From the NCBI GenBank assembly GCA_018666555.1, contig JABIZD010000102.1, forward strand, positions 1-64,000: a stretch of DNA of 64,000 bases, written 5' to 3'. Source of the stretch: Gammaproteobacteria bacterium. GTDB lineage: Bacteria; Pseudomonadota; Gammaproteobacteria; Pseudomonadales; Azotimanducaceae. A program made the translations under genes and the position numbers. Numbering within the stretch: position 1 is the first letter of the stretch; every line of letters starts with the position of its first letter. The notes under the pieces are model-generated. The model had not been told where the DNA came from and ran no database searches. It saw nothing but the letters and a program-made list of their open reading frames with translations. Of the stretch, positions 8,735 to 17,939 are shown one piece after another.

Positions 8735-9586
8735 ATGGGTAAACTTGTCTACGCTGCAAAAATCACCCACGTGCCGTCAATGTATCTATCAGAGATGGAC
8801 GGCCCCCATAAGGGGTGCCGGGATCACGCCATCGAAGGTCACCACCATATCTCAAAACGGTGTCGAGAACTGGAAGTCGACACTATTGTCGTATTCGATT
8901 CACACTGGTTGGTCAACTCGGGTTATCACATCAATAATGCTGCGCACTTCAAGGGCATCTATACCAGCAATGAGTTACCGCACTTTATCAAAAACCTGCC
9001 TTATGAATATGACGGCAATACAGAGCTCGGGCACCTGATAGCCGAAGCTGCCACTGAAGCAGGAGTGCATACGCGAGCCCACCATGATACCAGCCTCAAT
9101 CTGGAATATGGCACACTGGTCCCGATGCGCTATATGAACGAAGACCGGCGCTTCAAGGTCGTCTCCATAGCAGCCCTACTCGCTGTCCATAATCTCGACG
9201 ATAGCGCCAAATTAGGCCGGGCTTTAAGAACTGCCATCGAGGACAAATATGATGGCAAGGTAGCCATATTTGCCTCGGGTTCACTGTCCCACCGATTTGC
9301 CCAGAATGGTACAGCTGATGATTTCCTGCACAAGGTCTGGTCACCGTTCCTGGAGGAGTTCGACCAGCGAGTCATCTCGATGTGGGAAAACGCCGAGTGG
9401 CAGCGTTTTACTGACCTTTTACCCGAGTATGCTGACAAGTGCCATGGCGAAGGCTTCATGCACGATACTGCCATGTTGCTTGGCGCGCTGGGCTGGAATG
9501 AGTACAAGGCTAAAGCCAAGGTCATCAGTCCTTATTTTGGTAGCTCAGGGACTGGCCAGATCAATGTCGAATTCCCGGTACTTTAG
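8735..9586 (+). CDS. hpaD: 3,4-dihydroxyphenylacetate 2,3-dioxygenase (class III extradiol)
   Basis: 283 residues, the same length as E. coli HpaD/HpcB. The frame stays open upstream to 8678, but the ATG at 8735 is chosen because AAGGAG (8722-8727) sits just before it and the protein then begins MGKLVYAAKITHVPSM, with His12 at the LigB-type iron-ligand position. A second likely ligand is His in VVFDSHW. It opens the homoprotocatechuate ring with O2 and Fe(II) in the cytoplasm. It starts 11 bases after hpaE and ends 2 bases before hpaF. Confidence 0.93.
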   Translation: MGKLVYAAKITHVPSMYLSEMDGPHKGCRDHAIEGHHHISKRCRELEVDTIVVFDSHWLVNSGYHINNAAHFKGIYTSNELPHFIKNLPYEYDGNTELGHLIAEAATEAGVHTRAHHDTSLNLEYGTLVPMRYMNEDRRFKVVSIAALLAVHNLDDSAKLGRALRTAIEDKYDGKVAIFASGSLSHRFAQNGTADDFLHKVWSPFLEEFDQRVISMWENAEWQRFTDLLPEYADKCHGEGFMHDTAMLLGALGWNEYKAKAKVISPYFGSSGTGQINVEFPVL

Positions 9587-9588
9587 CC

Positions 9589-9957
9589 ATGGCACATTTT
9601 ATCTACGAATACTCTGCCAACCTGCCTGAACCGTTATTGAATCTTCAAGACCTGATGCAGAAAATGCATGCAAAAGCAGCAGAAACCAAACTGTTCCCGC
9701 TGTCTGGCATCAGAAGCAGGGCCATGAAATGTGATCATTTCAGGATCGCAGATGGGGACCCGGAAAAGGGTTTTATTAATCTCAGCATGAAAATAGGCCG
9801 CGGACGTGACCTGCAAACCCGGATGCAGGCAGGTGAAATGTTTTGGCAAATTATGCTCGACCACCTGGCTCCGCTCATGGCTCAACAGCCAATAACCGTG
9901 TCTTTTGAAATGCGGGAATTAGAAGAACAGGTCAAATTCAATCACAGGAACTTTTAG
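9589..9957 (+). CDS. hpaF: 5-carboxymethyl-2-hydroxymuconate delta-isomerase with Ala in place of Pro1
   Basis: 122 residues, close to E. coli HpaF/HpcD (about 126). The conserved framework is visible: HFIYEYSANL at the start, FPLSGIRSRA, INLSMKIGRGRD and VSFEMRELE. Family members use the amino group of Pro1, exposed after Met removal, as catalytic base. Here the second codon is GCA, so the mature N-terminus is Ala (ATG GCA CAT TTT). No alternative start exists between the hpaD stop at 9586 and this ATG. The role is isomerisation of the carboxylated ring-fission product before HpaG. Whether Ala1 supports full activity is unknown. Confidence 0.9.
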   Translation: MAHFIYEYSANLPEPLLNLQDLMQKMHAKAAETKLFPLSGIRSRAMKCDHFRIADGDPEKGFINLSMKIGRGRDLQTRMQAGEMFWQIMLDHLAPLMAQQPITVSFEMRELEEQVKFNHRNF

Positions 9958-9958
9958 C

Positions 9959-10759
9959 ATGCTTAGCAAAGCGCAGATTGAAGACGCAGCCAACCGTCTC
10001 TACCAGGCAGAGAAAACACAACAGCAGATCAGAGCACTGACCCTGTCCTTCGATATGGACATGGAAGATGCTTACGCAGTCCAGAAAACCTGGGTTGATC
10101 GAAAGTTAGAAGATGGTGAAAAAGTAATCGGCTATAAAATCGGCCTCACTTCCCGAACCATGCAGCTTGCCATGAACATCGATACACCAGATTACGGTGT
10201 GCTTACCGATGCCATGAAATTCGCCAATGGCGCTAAGATCTCTGCGCAGGCTTTCCTGGACCCAAGAATTGAATGTGAATTTGCCTTTGTAATGGACAAA
10301 CCCCTGTCCGGCGATAACGTTTCTCTCGAAGAAGTCATGGATGCGACTGCATACATACAACCGGCGCTGGAGCTGATTTCTGCCCGCAGCCTTCGCGTTG
10401 ACCCGGAAACCGGTTATACCCGAAATGTCTTTGACACGATTGCTGACAATGCCGCCAATGCCGGTATTATCTGTGGCGGTGAAAAAATGGCACCGCAAGA
10501 TATAGACTTGAAATGGGCTGGAGCCGGCCTCTACCTCAATGGTGACATTGAGGACACCGGACTCGGTGCTGCTGTCATGGGCCATCCAGGCCATGGTATT
10601 CGATGGGTCTGCAAACGTTTTGCCGCACATGGTATCGGCCTTGAACCCGGCCAGGTCATTCTTTCCGGATCTTTCACCAGGCCCGTCGCTGTTAAGACTG
10701 GAGATCGTATTTTCGCCGATTATGGTGAATTCGGTTCAATTGAGGTGAGTTTTGTATAG
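9959..10759 (+). CDS. hpaH: 2-oxo-hept-4-ene-1,7-dioate hydratase
   Basis: 266 residues, matching E. coli HpaH (267) in length and type (hydratase/decarboxylase family with MhpD). Recognisable segments are VIGYKIGLTSRTMQ, the acidic metal-binding FLDPRIECEFAFVM and the C-terminal LEPGQVILSGSFTRPV. It adds water to the linear diacid so that an aldolase (HpaI) can split it into pyruvate and succinate semialdehyde. No hpaI follows; the next gene is unrelated and 265 bases away. The ATG is one base after the hpaF stop. Confidence 0.93.
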   Translation: MLSKAQIEDAANRLYQAEKTQQQIRALTLSFDMDMEDAYAVQKTWVDRKLEDGEKVIGYKIGLTSRTMQLAMNIDTPDYGVLTDAMKFANGAKISAQAFLDPRIECEFAFVMDKPLSGDNVSLEEVMDATAYIQPALELISARSLRVDPETGYTRNVFDTIADNAANAGIICGGEKMAPQDIDLKWAGAGLYLNGDIEDTGLGAAVMGHPGHGIRWVCKRFAAHGIGLEPGQVILSGSFTRPVAVKTGDRIFADYGEFGSIEVSFV

Positions 10760-10861
10760 TGGTTTCATCTAGCTATATCACCCTTGATTCTGCCAATTTG
10801 AATGTGCTGTCTTTGAACCCATTTTATCCCGCCCCACCCTATACCCTTTTCTAGGCCTTCT

Positions 10862-10901
10862 CGGGACTGCTCAAATAGGGGCCGGGACTGCTGAAATAGG
10901 G
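10862..10901. repeat. Two-copy direct repeat, 21-bp period
   Basis: CGGGACTGCTCAAATAGGG at 10862-10880 and CGGGACTGCTGAAATAGGG at 10883-10901, identical but for one base, separated by two bases. They lie between hpaH and the next gene, directly before two small hairpins. They could be protein-binding sites on one helix face or a remnant of an intergenic repeat element. Confidence 0.7.
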
Positions 10902-10946
10902 ATAAAGAGACTTTTATCTCCAAAATGCAACCGCCTGAAACGGTTG
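10901..10946. other. Two adjacent small hairpins after the direct repeat
   Basis: Hairpin 1: GATAAA (10901-10906) pairs with TTTATC (10913-10918), loop of 6. Hairpin 2: CAACCG (10928-10933) pairs with CGGTTG (10941-10946), loop of 7. Neither is followed by a T-run, so a standard intrinsic terminator for the hpa operon is not clear. They may belong to the same element as the direct repeat. Confidence 0.45.
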
Positions 10947-11024
10947 TTGGGCCTTCCTTAAGAACCTATTATGAGAGCAAAACCTGATTATCGGTCGCAG
11001 CGCCTGCGGCAAACTGGAGGGATT

Positions 11025-12068
11025 ATGCTGTTGAGACTGATTTGCCTGTCTATCGTGCTGCTGTTCAATTCTGGTAGCCTTGCGCACCATTCGAGAGCAG
11101 CTGTCGACCTCAACCTGAAAGCCGAAGTAATCGGCACGGTCGACCTATTGACCTGGAGGAACCCACATATATTCATAAGCGTCTCGGGAACTGATAAACA
11201 GGGTAACAACGGAACCTGGGTGCTTGAAGGGCACTCAATATCAGGCATGCTGAACCACGGCTGGCGCAAAGATTCAATAAAGGTAGGTGATCGCGTAACG
11301 GCTATCTTCAGCCCAAATAGAAAAGCAGACATAAAAAATGGCCTGATAGACCACTTTATCCGAGAGGACGGTAAGCATTTCTATGCTTTCAAATCAGCCC
11401 CCGATGACAAAAATTTTAATCCCAAGTTCAAAAAACCGATCAAACCTTCTAAAGACTTTTCCGGCAATTGGAGTTACCCGCGTTCCCTGTTGAGCGTCTT
11501 GGTGAGCGGTGCGCCTGATTACAGTCGTTATGCTCTTTCCGCGCAGGGCAAAGCAATGCTTGAAGCTTTCGACCCTTCGGTGGACCCAGACCTTAAATGC
11601 GAGAGTCGGGGCCTTCCTAATCTGGCCTTGTATGTTTACGGGTATCGCTGGAAACGATTCGGCGATCGGATAGAGATTGAAAAGGAACAAGCAATTATCG
11701 CTGAGGAACACAGAACAATCTACCTGAATGCTGAACAGGTGCCTGAGCAAAAACCCAGTATGCTTGGATTATCAGTGGGCCACTTTGAGGAAGAGGGTCA
11801 ATTACTGGTGGTAGAAACCAGCAACTTCCTGGCAACCACCTGGGGCATTACCGAGGGCATTGATTCCAGTAGCAGCAAACGTGTGCTGGAACACTACCGT
11901 TTGACCAATGGCGGCCTACGTATGCAGGTTTCAATCTTAGTTGAAGACCCTGTCTACCTCGACAAGCCTTTTCGACTATATGGCGTCTATGATAAGAAAA
12001 GAGACCGGGAATTTGTGCATTCACCTTGTGACATTGAAGTTGCCCAAGAGCATCTCAAATACGAATAA
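11025..12068 (+). CDS. Exported DUF6152-family protein
   Basis: 347 residues. The start at 11025 is preferred over an upstream in-frame ATG (10971) because GGAGGG (11017-11021 region) precedes it and it gives a clean signal peptide (MLLRLICLSIVLLFNSGSLA). The mature protein opens with HHSRAAVDL and AEVIGTVDLLTWRNPHIF, the hallmark of DUF6152, a periplasmic domain of unknown function common in bacteria with many hydrophobic-compound genes. The rest (about 130-347) is poorly conserved to my eye. It stands alone on this strand. No enzymatic role can be assigned. Confidence 0.75.
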   Translation: MLLRLICLSIVLLFNSGSLAHHSRAAVDLNLKAEVIGTVDLLTWRNPHIFISVSGTDKQGNNGTWVLEGHSISGMLNHGWRKDSIKVGDRVTAIFSPNRKADIKNGLIDHFIREDGKHFYAFKSAPDDKNFNPKFKKPIKPSKDFSGNWSYPRSLLSVLVSGAPDYSRYALSAQGKAMLEAFDPSVDPDLKCESRGLPNLALYVYGYRWKRFGDRIEIEKEQAIIAEEHRTIYLNAEQVPEQKPSMLGLSVGHFEEEGQLLVVETSNFLATTWGITEGIDSSSSKRVLEHYRLTNGGLRMQVSILVEDPVYLDKPFRLYGVYDKKRDREFVHSPCDIEVAQEHLKYE

Positions 12069-12324
12069 CCCGTTAACCTGACCGGCAAAATAACCCAGTA
12101 ACCCGTCTCTGCCTCACTCTAAAAAGCTCACCTGGATTTAATGCCGGCTGCCTCGAGAAAGGCCAACAACTCGAACAAACGTTTTATCCGGGTCGCCAGC
12201 CCAGGTCGGAGGTTTCCTGTTAGCCTGGTCGGGCATGTGCAGTCATTTTTTCTGGGGCACCATTGGCAACGGCTGTCGAGCCCACACACCAGAAACTACT
12301 CGGCCCTTCTGTTATCACAAAACG

Positions 12325-13482
12325 TCAGCTTAATCCGACGAGAATTTCACTCACCATCAAACCGACAAAGGAACCCAACATGGAACCCACCAGAGACATG
12401 ATAATAGCGATAGGCACGAGGTTTTTATCATAGGCAGCGGCTACGATCGTCGCCGATGAAGCGCTGCCAATATTGGCGATGGAAGCAATGCAACAAATAT
12501 GCAGATTAACTCTCAATAGCCGGCCAATCAGCAGGACCGTGGCACCATGAATAGTCAAAATCATGAAACCAGCCAGGATGTATCCCGGCGCCTGGGTAAC
12601 GGCCATTAAATTAACTTCTGCACCAATGAGGGCAACAATAATGTACAACATAATGCTGGATAGCTCATGACTACCGCACAGTTTCCCGAATTTCGTTGGT
12701 GCCAGAACCATACCCGCCAGAGAAGCAACAATAATGGCCCAGACCATCGCATTCAGAAATCCCTGCGAAGCTGCCAGGGATCCCAGCGTATGCGACAAGG
12801 CAGCCACTACCAGGGCCAATCCTAACATCAGCATAAGAGCCTGAAAGTCCGGGTTCTCAGTCGAACCTGTATCTTTTAATTCATCAAGCACTTTATCTAA
12901 ACCGATGTTATCGGCTTTCAAAAAATCATTGAAACGGGATTTAAAAGGTTTCAGGGCGATTAGAATAACCAGCCAGACTGAATAACACAGCGCACCCATC
13001 AGCAGCGTATAGGTCATGGCCGAATCGCTTACTTGCAATGCTTCTTTCACGGCGACAAAATTCTGGGTGCCACCGGTCCAGCCTGCCGACATAACACCAA
13101 AAGTAAGCGGTGTTTCATCTCCCAGCATAGGACCCATGATCTGCTGAACAATAATAAAAGCAATCATCACAGAAGCAGTTGACCCAAGTAACAGGGTCAC
13201 TAGCCTTGCCCCGAGCTTACGGATTACCCTCAGGTCAAATTTAATGGCCATAAGAAAGAGCATCGCTGGAATCAGATTATCTCTGACTTGTGCCCTGGTG
13301 CTGCGCACTTCGGTCGTCATCTCCCAAAAGCCCAGGGTATACATCGCCATCGAACCAAACATCACCAGTACGACGCTCGGAAACCAACGGAACAAAGCAC
13401 TCGGATATTGCTGCTCAACCCAGACAAGAATTCCGCACAAACCACAGATCACCGCTATAAATGCAAAACCGGTCGTTATCAT
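12325..13482 (-). CDS. DUF819-family integral membrane protein
   Basis: 385 residues with about 10-11 membrane segments. The frame extends upstream to 13536, but the ATG at 13482 has GAGGGG just before it and begins directly with a membrane helix. Features of the YjcL/DUF819 family include AMLFLMAIKFDLRVIRKLG and the SAGWTGGTQNFVAVKEAL segment. The family is thought to be a transporter-like permease of unknown substrate. It is the downstream neighbour of a GPH symporter on the same strand, with about 150 bases between them. Confidence 0.8.
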   Translation of the reverse strand: MITTGFAFIAVICGLCGILVWVEQQYPSALFRWFPSVVLVMFGSMAMYTLGFWEMTTEVRSTRAQVRDNLIPAMLFLMAIKFDLRVIRKLGARLVTLLLGSTASVMIAFIIVQQIMGPMLGDETPLTFGVMSAGWTGGTQNFVAVKEALQVSDSAMTYTLLMGALCYSVWLVILIALKPFKSRFNDFLKADNIGLDKVLDELKDTGSTENPDFQALMLMLGLALVVAALSHTLGSLAASQGFLNAMVWAIIVASLAGMVLAPTKFGKLCGSHELSSIMLYIIVALIGAEVNLMAVTQAPGYILAGFMILTIHGATVLLIGRLLRVNLHICCIASIANIGSASSATIVAAAYDKNLVPIAIIMSLVGSMLGSFVGLMVSEILVGLS

Positions 13483-13632
13483 TTTAGCCCCTCTACAGCC
13501 AGCCCACGAATCCTGTTTACAAGCCCGGATTATCATCCTGGATCAAAACTGGTCCTGTCTTCAGCACGATGCCGAAGCTCCGTCTCGCGTCCTTCCTTAT
13601 ATCACCCATTAGCAATAAAGCCTTTTTTCTAT

Positions 13633-15048
13633 TCACCTTGACGCCTTCAGTTCCTCAAGGATCTCTTTGTGACGCGCTCTGCTGATCCCATAAAAACTAA
13701 TGCAGACCACCGCCATCGCAGTCAGAATGATCACTGCGGGTCCGAGCGCCCAGCCAAACCGATTAACCGCTTCAACTGACACCATGGACGGATCTGCTCC
13801 CGGAGGAATTCCAGCAAAATCAATGATAAGGCCAGCGAAGATCGCACCCGAACCGGCGATGGCTTTTCCGGCAAACGAGGCGGCAGCATAATAAATACCC
13901 TCCTGCCTTCTGCCATGACGCCGCTCATGTTCATCCGTGATATCAGCAATCATCGATGATCCAAGTGGAATCGCTGCTCCAAGACCCAATCCTGAAACAG
14001 CACCACTGATAATATACAGGGGCGCGATCAAGGGATCTCCATTCGGGGGTAGAAGATCAAGTAAACGCAGGATAATAACGTAGGAAGTAAACACCGCGTA
14101 CCAGCAATGGCCAGCAATATAGAGATGCTTTTTTTCTTTTATAATTCTGGACAGAGGGCTCGTCAGAAGGGCGCCACTGACCACTCCAACGACGCCACCA
14201 GTAAAAAGCAACGTCATCTGGCTAGCTGTTAGTTCAAAAAAATAGGTTCCCGTATAAATAATGAGGGCTTGAACCATACCCTGGCTCATTCCGGCAATAA
14301 TCGAAGCCAGCACTACGGAGGCAAAGGACGGGATCAGAAAAGCGCGAGCCATATCCCGAATCATGAGCGCAGGAGAAAAGACATCATCTGGCTCGGGCTG
14401 GGGTAAATTGGGAATCTGACTGTGCGTTCCCAACGCTGATGCCCAGACCCCTGCCACCATGATAAAAAAGCAGGCTAACGCAAATGGTGGGTAAGCGTCG
14501 GGATTCAGCTGCCCGTTTTCGAATTCAGAGGTTGCTGCAAAAAACACCAGCGGACCACCGATGAGTACAGCAAACATACCTAGCAGCTGCAGCACCATGC
14601 GAACCGAGGATAGGACGGTCCGCTCGTCATAATCGCTAGTTAATTCAGCACCAAGGGACATATGCGGTACCGAATAAAAAGTCATGAAGGTACGAGTCAA
14701 TATTGAAAACAAGGTCAGCCACCAGAACAGACCCATCTCCCCCAAACCTGAAGGTGGTGCAAACAAAAAGTAGAAAGAGGCGGCAAACGGAATCGCCGCC
14801 AGATACATATAGGGATGCCTTCTGCCCCATCGAGAACGAGTGACATCAGACAGGGAACCCACTAACGGATCACTAATCGCATCAATCAGCAAGGCAATAA
14901 AAATAGCCATGCCAGAAAGTGTCCCGGATAACCCGAGAACCTGATTGTAATAGAACAGTAAAAAGAAGCCGAACGCGGCTGACTTTATCCCTTCAGGTAA
15001 TTGCCCTACACCAAATGCCAGTCTTATTCGCCATGAAACCTGTCGCAT
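13633..15048 (-). CDS. GPH-family sugar/cation symporter (MelB-like)
   Basis: 471 residues with 12 predicted membrane segments. The N-terminus (LAFGVGQLPEGIKSAAFGFF, then DAISDPLVGSLSDVTRSRWG and RRHPYM) is diagnostic of the glycoside-pentoside-hexuronide:cation symporter family, in which the Asp residues of helix 2 bind the coupling cation. The conserved C-terminal segment GSSMIADITDEHE is also present. GPH homologues in environmental proteobacteria often lie far from sugar genes, as here, so the substrate is open. It is divergent from the CoA-transferase gene. Confidence 0.87.
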   Translation of the reverse strand: MRQVSWRIRLAFGVGQLPEGIKSAAFGFFLLFYYNQVLGLSGTLSGMAIFIALLIDAISDPLVGSLSDVTRSRWGRRHPYMYLAAIPFAASFYFLFAPPSGLGEMGLFWWLTLFSILTRTFMTFYSVPHMSLGAELTSDYDERTVLSSVRMVLQLLGMFAVLIGGPLVFFAATSEFENGQLNPDAYPPFALACFFIMVAGVWASALGTHSQIPNLPQPEPDDVFSPALMIRDMARAFLIPSFASVVLASIIAGMSQGMVQALIIYTGTYFFELTASQMTLLFTGGVVGVVSGALLTSPLSRIIKEKKHLYIAGHCWYAVFTSYVIILRLLDLLPPNGDPLIAPLYIISGAVSGLGLGAAIPLGSSMIADITDEHERRHGRRQEGIYYAAASFAGKAIAGSGAIFAGLIIDFAGIPPGADPSMVSVEAVNRFGWALGPAVIILTAMAVVCISFYGISRARHKEILEELKASR

Positions 15049-15480
15049 GCGCCTAAGTTAAGCACAACCCAGCAACTCAGAGAACCCATTATTCAGTGAT
15101 CGCGATTATGTCAGCCCATTAGCCATAAAACTTAAACTGAGAAAATCCGCACCAGGATCTGTCTGCACCTGCTTTAGGTAAGCACTCAGTCAACTACAAT
15201 GATTCATCCAGGGATTTATGCCTGCACTGTCAGCATAGCAGCCACGTTCAATTTCAAACGGGCCAAGTATTAGTGGTACTTTATCGAATTACGACGGGCC
15301 ATGACCTTAATGTGAATCTAACTGGACTGGATACCACTTGGTTCATGTCTCGAGGCCGCAAAAAACAAAGTTTGCCCGGTTGACCCAGTTGCCTGAATAA
15401 TGGGTACACTATCGATAAGCAACTTTGCTGCAGAACAACTGTCGTAGAGAAGTCACTGAGTATCTGCAAGAGGAATTTAC
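15049..15480. other. Divergent intergenic region, GPH symporter / CoA-transferase
   Basis: 432 bases with no gene I can support. A weak promoter candidate for the plus strand is TTGACC (15380-15385) and TACACT (15405-15410) with a 19-base spacer, longer than ideal. An AGAGGA ribosome-binding site lies about 7 bases before the TTG at 15481. Confidence 0.4.
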
Positions 15481-17889
15481 TTGTTAGAAAACTATGTTGT
15501 ACTCGACCTGACCGATGAGCGAGGTGAAATTGGTCCTATGTTACTGGGCGACCTCGGCGCCGATGTGATACGCATTGAGACAATTCGCGGTTCATCAGCC
15601 AGACGCTGCGGACCGTTTATGAAAAACGCAGCCAAGGACATGCAGAGCCTGCAGTTCATCGCTTTTAATCGCAACAAACGCTCCATCGTTCTGGATCCAA
15701 CAACGACAGAGGGTAAAACTGACCTGCAAGAACTCATTCGTCGGGCGGACTTTATCTTCGTATCGGCTCCCCGAGCAGAGGTCGATCAACTCAGCATTAG
15801 CTTTGAAGAAACCTGTTCTATTAATCCACGTATTGTTTACGTCAAGATTTCGCCATTTGGGCATGACGGCCCCCACGCTGGTCTCTCCAGCAACGATCTG
15901 GTCATTGCCGCCCTGGCAGGCCCAGTTTCGCTACAAGGAATACCTGACCGGGCCCCAGTAAGAGTTTCAGTTCCCCAGGTCTGGCGCCATACCGGAGTAG
16001 AGGCTGCCGCCGGAGCGATGGCCGCTTTGCACCGGATGCACAAGGTCGGTGAGGCACAATTCGTCGATGTCTCTGCCCAATGCACAATGACCTGGACCAT
16101 GCTCAACGGTATGGATGCACATGCTATTCAGGGATACGATTTTGAACGAGCCGGTTCCTTTATGAGCAACATGACCAATCCTGTTGAACTCGTGCACCCA
16201 ACCTCAGATGGTTATATCGTCGCGCTGCCTCATTCCAAAGTGATTTTGGGGTGCATGTCCTGGATGATTGAAGATGGTGTTATTGATGAAAGTTATCGTC
16301 ACATCAACTGGGCTGAATACGATCTAAGCATTAGAGACCCCAATGCCCAGCCAATCAATTTAAAAAGGGGCACAGAAATCTGCCAGCAATTTTTTGCCCG
16401 CCATAGCAAACAGGAACTGTACCAGTTTGGTCTCAAGCAGGGTATTACACTGGCACCTGTAAACACCTTAGATGAATTACTCGCGCTGCAGCACCTGCAG
16501 GAAAGAGACTACTGGCTAGGCCTGACTTTACCGGATGGTCAAAGCGCTCGCACGGCTGGTTTATGGTGTAAAGCTTCGGACTCGCCGTTATCGGTACGTT
16601 ACCCCGCACCAGAATTAGGTCAACACAGCACTGAGATCCGCCAGTGGCTGCGTCAACCGGCAACCCCCAGGGACTACCCGCCGACACAAGAGCCGACCAC
16701 ATTACCCTTTACGGGGATTAACGTGGCTGACTTCTCCTGGGTAGGCGTCGGCCCCATCTCAGCAAAATACCTTGCAGACCATGGCGCATCGGTTGTCCGA
16801 GTCGAATCAGCAAGCAGACCGGACGTACTAAGAGCAGGAGTCCCCTTTGCAGGCGAACCAGATCTTAACCATTCCCAGTTTTTTGGTAATTTCAACACCT
16901 CAAAGAAGAGTTTAAGCCTTGATATGAAGTCAAGCGAAGCGATCGATATTGCCCGCAAACTCATTACCGAATCCGATGTCATAATAGAAAGCTTTGCTCC
17001 CGGAGCCATTGGCCGCATGGGCCTTGGTTACCAGGAAGTACGCAAAATTAATCCCGAAATCATCATGATCAGCACCTGTCTCATGGGCCAAACTGGACCT
17101 GCAGCCCAACTTGCTGGTTACGGTTATCATGCTGCAGCCCTGGCAGGCTTTTATGAAGTAACGGGCTGGCCGGATAAGAAACCCAGTGGTCCATGGGTCG
17201 CCTACACCGATACAATTGCTCCCAGGTTTATCTCAATATTACTGGCAGCGGCGCTGGATTATCGACGCCGGACTGGCCGCGGTTGTTTCATTGATGTAGC
17301 CCAAATTGAAACATCGCTTCACTTCCTGGCACCAGAGCTACTCGACCTGCAGGTAAATCATGAATCTGCCTCAAGACTTGGCAATCGCAGCAACAGTGCA
17401 GCTCCGCAAGGTTGTTATCCGTGTGCGGGAGATGACCAGTGGTGTGCCATCGGCATCGACAACGATAAACAATGGCAAGCGCTCTGTAGAGAAATTGACT
17501 ATCAACCGGGCAAGATTGTAACCCTGCCTGATCGACTCAAAAATCATGACGAAATCGACGCGGTTATCAGCCAATGGACACGGCTTCGCAGGGCACCGGA
17601 GGTAATGCAAAAACTGCAGCAGGCCGGTGTGCCCGCTGGGATGGTGCAGCGCAGCAGTGATTTACTGGTGGACAGGCAATACCAACACCGTGATTTCTAC
17701 AGATACCAGAACCATGAAGCGATGGGGAAAATACCTTATGCCGGTCATCAATACAAAATCGCCGGTTATGACAACGGCCCTAGGGCACCCGCGCCCATGC
17801 TTGGCCAGCACAGTTTTGAAGTACTAACTGAACTGGGCATGACGGACGAGGAAATCGCAATGGCTTATGCCACCGGCGTTATTAACTGA
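15481..17889 (+). CDS. Double-domain family III CoA-transferase (CaiB/BaiF)
   Basis: 802 residues, twice the usual 380-410. Two complete family III units are joined: about residues 1-390 (GDLGADVIRIE, with the likely catalytic Asp in QFVDVSAQ) and about 405-800 (DFSWVGVGPISAKYLADHGA, with Asp in CFIDVAQIETSLHF). Single-domain members are interlocked dimers that move CoA between carboxylic acids through an enzyme-bound anhydride; a fused chain could form the dimer internally. The start is TTG with AGAGGA upstream; no ATG nearby fits. No acyl-CoA gene adjoins it, so the substrate is unknown. Confidence 0.88.
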   Translation: MLENYVVLDLTDERGEIGPMLLGDLGADVIRIETIRGSSARRCGPFMKNAAKDMQSLQFIAFNRNKRSIVLDPTTTEGKTDLQELIRRADFIFVSAPRAEVDQLSISFEETCSINPRIVYVKISPFGHDGPHAGLSSNDLVIAALAGPVSLQGIPDRAPVRVSVPQVWRHTGVEAAAGAMAALHRMHKVGEAQFVDVSAQCTMTWTMLNGMDAHAIQGYDFERAGSFMSNMTNPVELVHPTSDGYIVALPHSKVILGCMSWMIEDGVIDESYRHINWAEYDLSIRDPNAQPINLKRGTEICQQFFARHSKQELYQFGLKQGITLAPVNTLDELLALQHLQERDYWLGLTLPDGQSARTAGLWCKASDSPLSVRYPAPELGQHSTEIRQWLRQPATPRDYPPTQEPTTLPFTGINVADFSWVGVGPISAKYLADHGASVVRVESASRPDVLRAGVPFAGEPDLNHSQFFGNFNTSKKSLSLDMKSSEAIDIARKLITESDVIIESFAPGAIGRMGLGYQEVRKINPEIIMISTCLMGQTGPAAQLAGYGYHAAALAGFYEVTGWPDKKPSGPWVAYTDTIAPRFISILLAAALDYRRRTGRGCFIDVAQIETSLHFLAPELLDLQVNHESASRLGNRSNSAAPQGCYPCAGDDQWCAIGIDNDKQWQALCREIDYQPGKIVTLPDRLKNHDEIDAVISQWTRLRRAPEVMQKLQQAGVPAGMVQRSSDLLVDRQYQHRDFYRYQNHEAMGKIPYAGHQYKIAGYDNGPRAPAPMLGQHSFEVLTELGMTDEEIAMAYATGVIN

Positions 17890-17891
17890 TT

Positions 17892-17909
17892 CGCGCAGGT
17901 TCCTGCGCG
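17892..17909. terminator. Perfect inverted repeat between convergent genes
   Basis: CGCGCAGG / CCTGCGCG separated by TT, so about a 7-bp GC-rich stem with a GTTC loop. It lies 2 bases beyond the CoA-transferase stop and 30 bases beyond the SDR stop. No T-run follows on either side, so termination is plausible but not proven. Confidence 0.45.
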
Positions 17910-17939
17910 CGCCATCGTCGCCAGATCAAAACCAGAACT

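Noticed and set aside
12141-12401. An 86-codon open frame on the plus strand
   Set aside because: It overlaps the end of the DUF819 gene, has basic/Ser-rich composition and no recognisable domain or ribosome-binding site.
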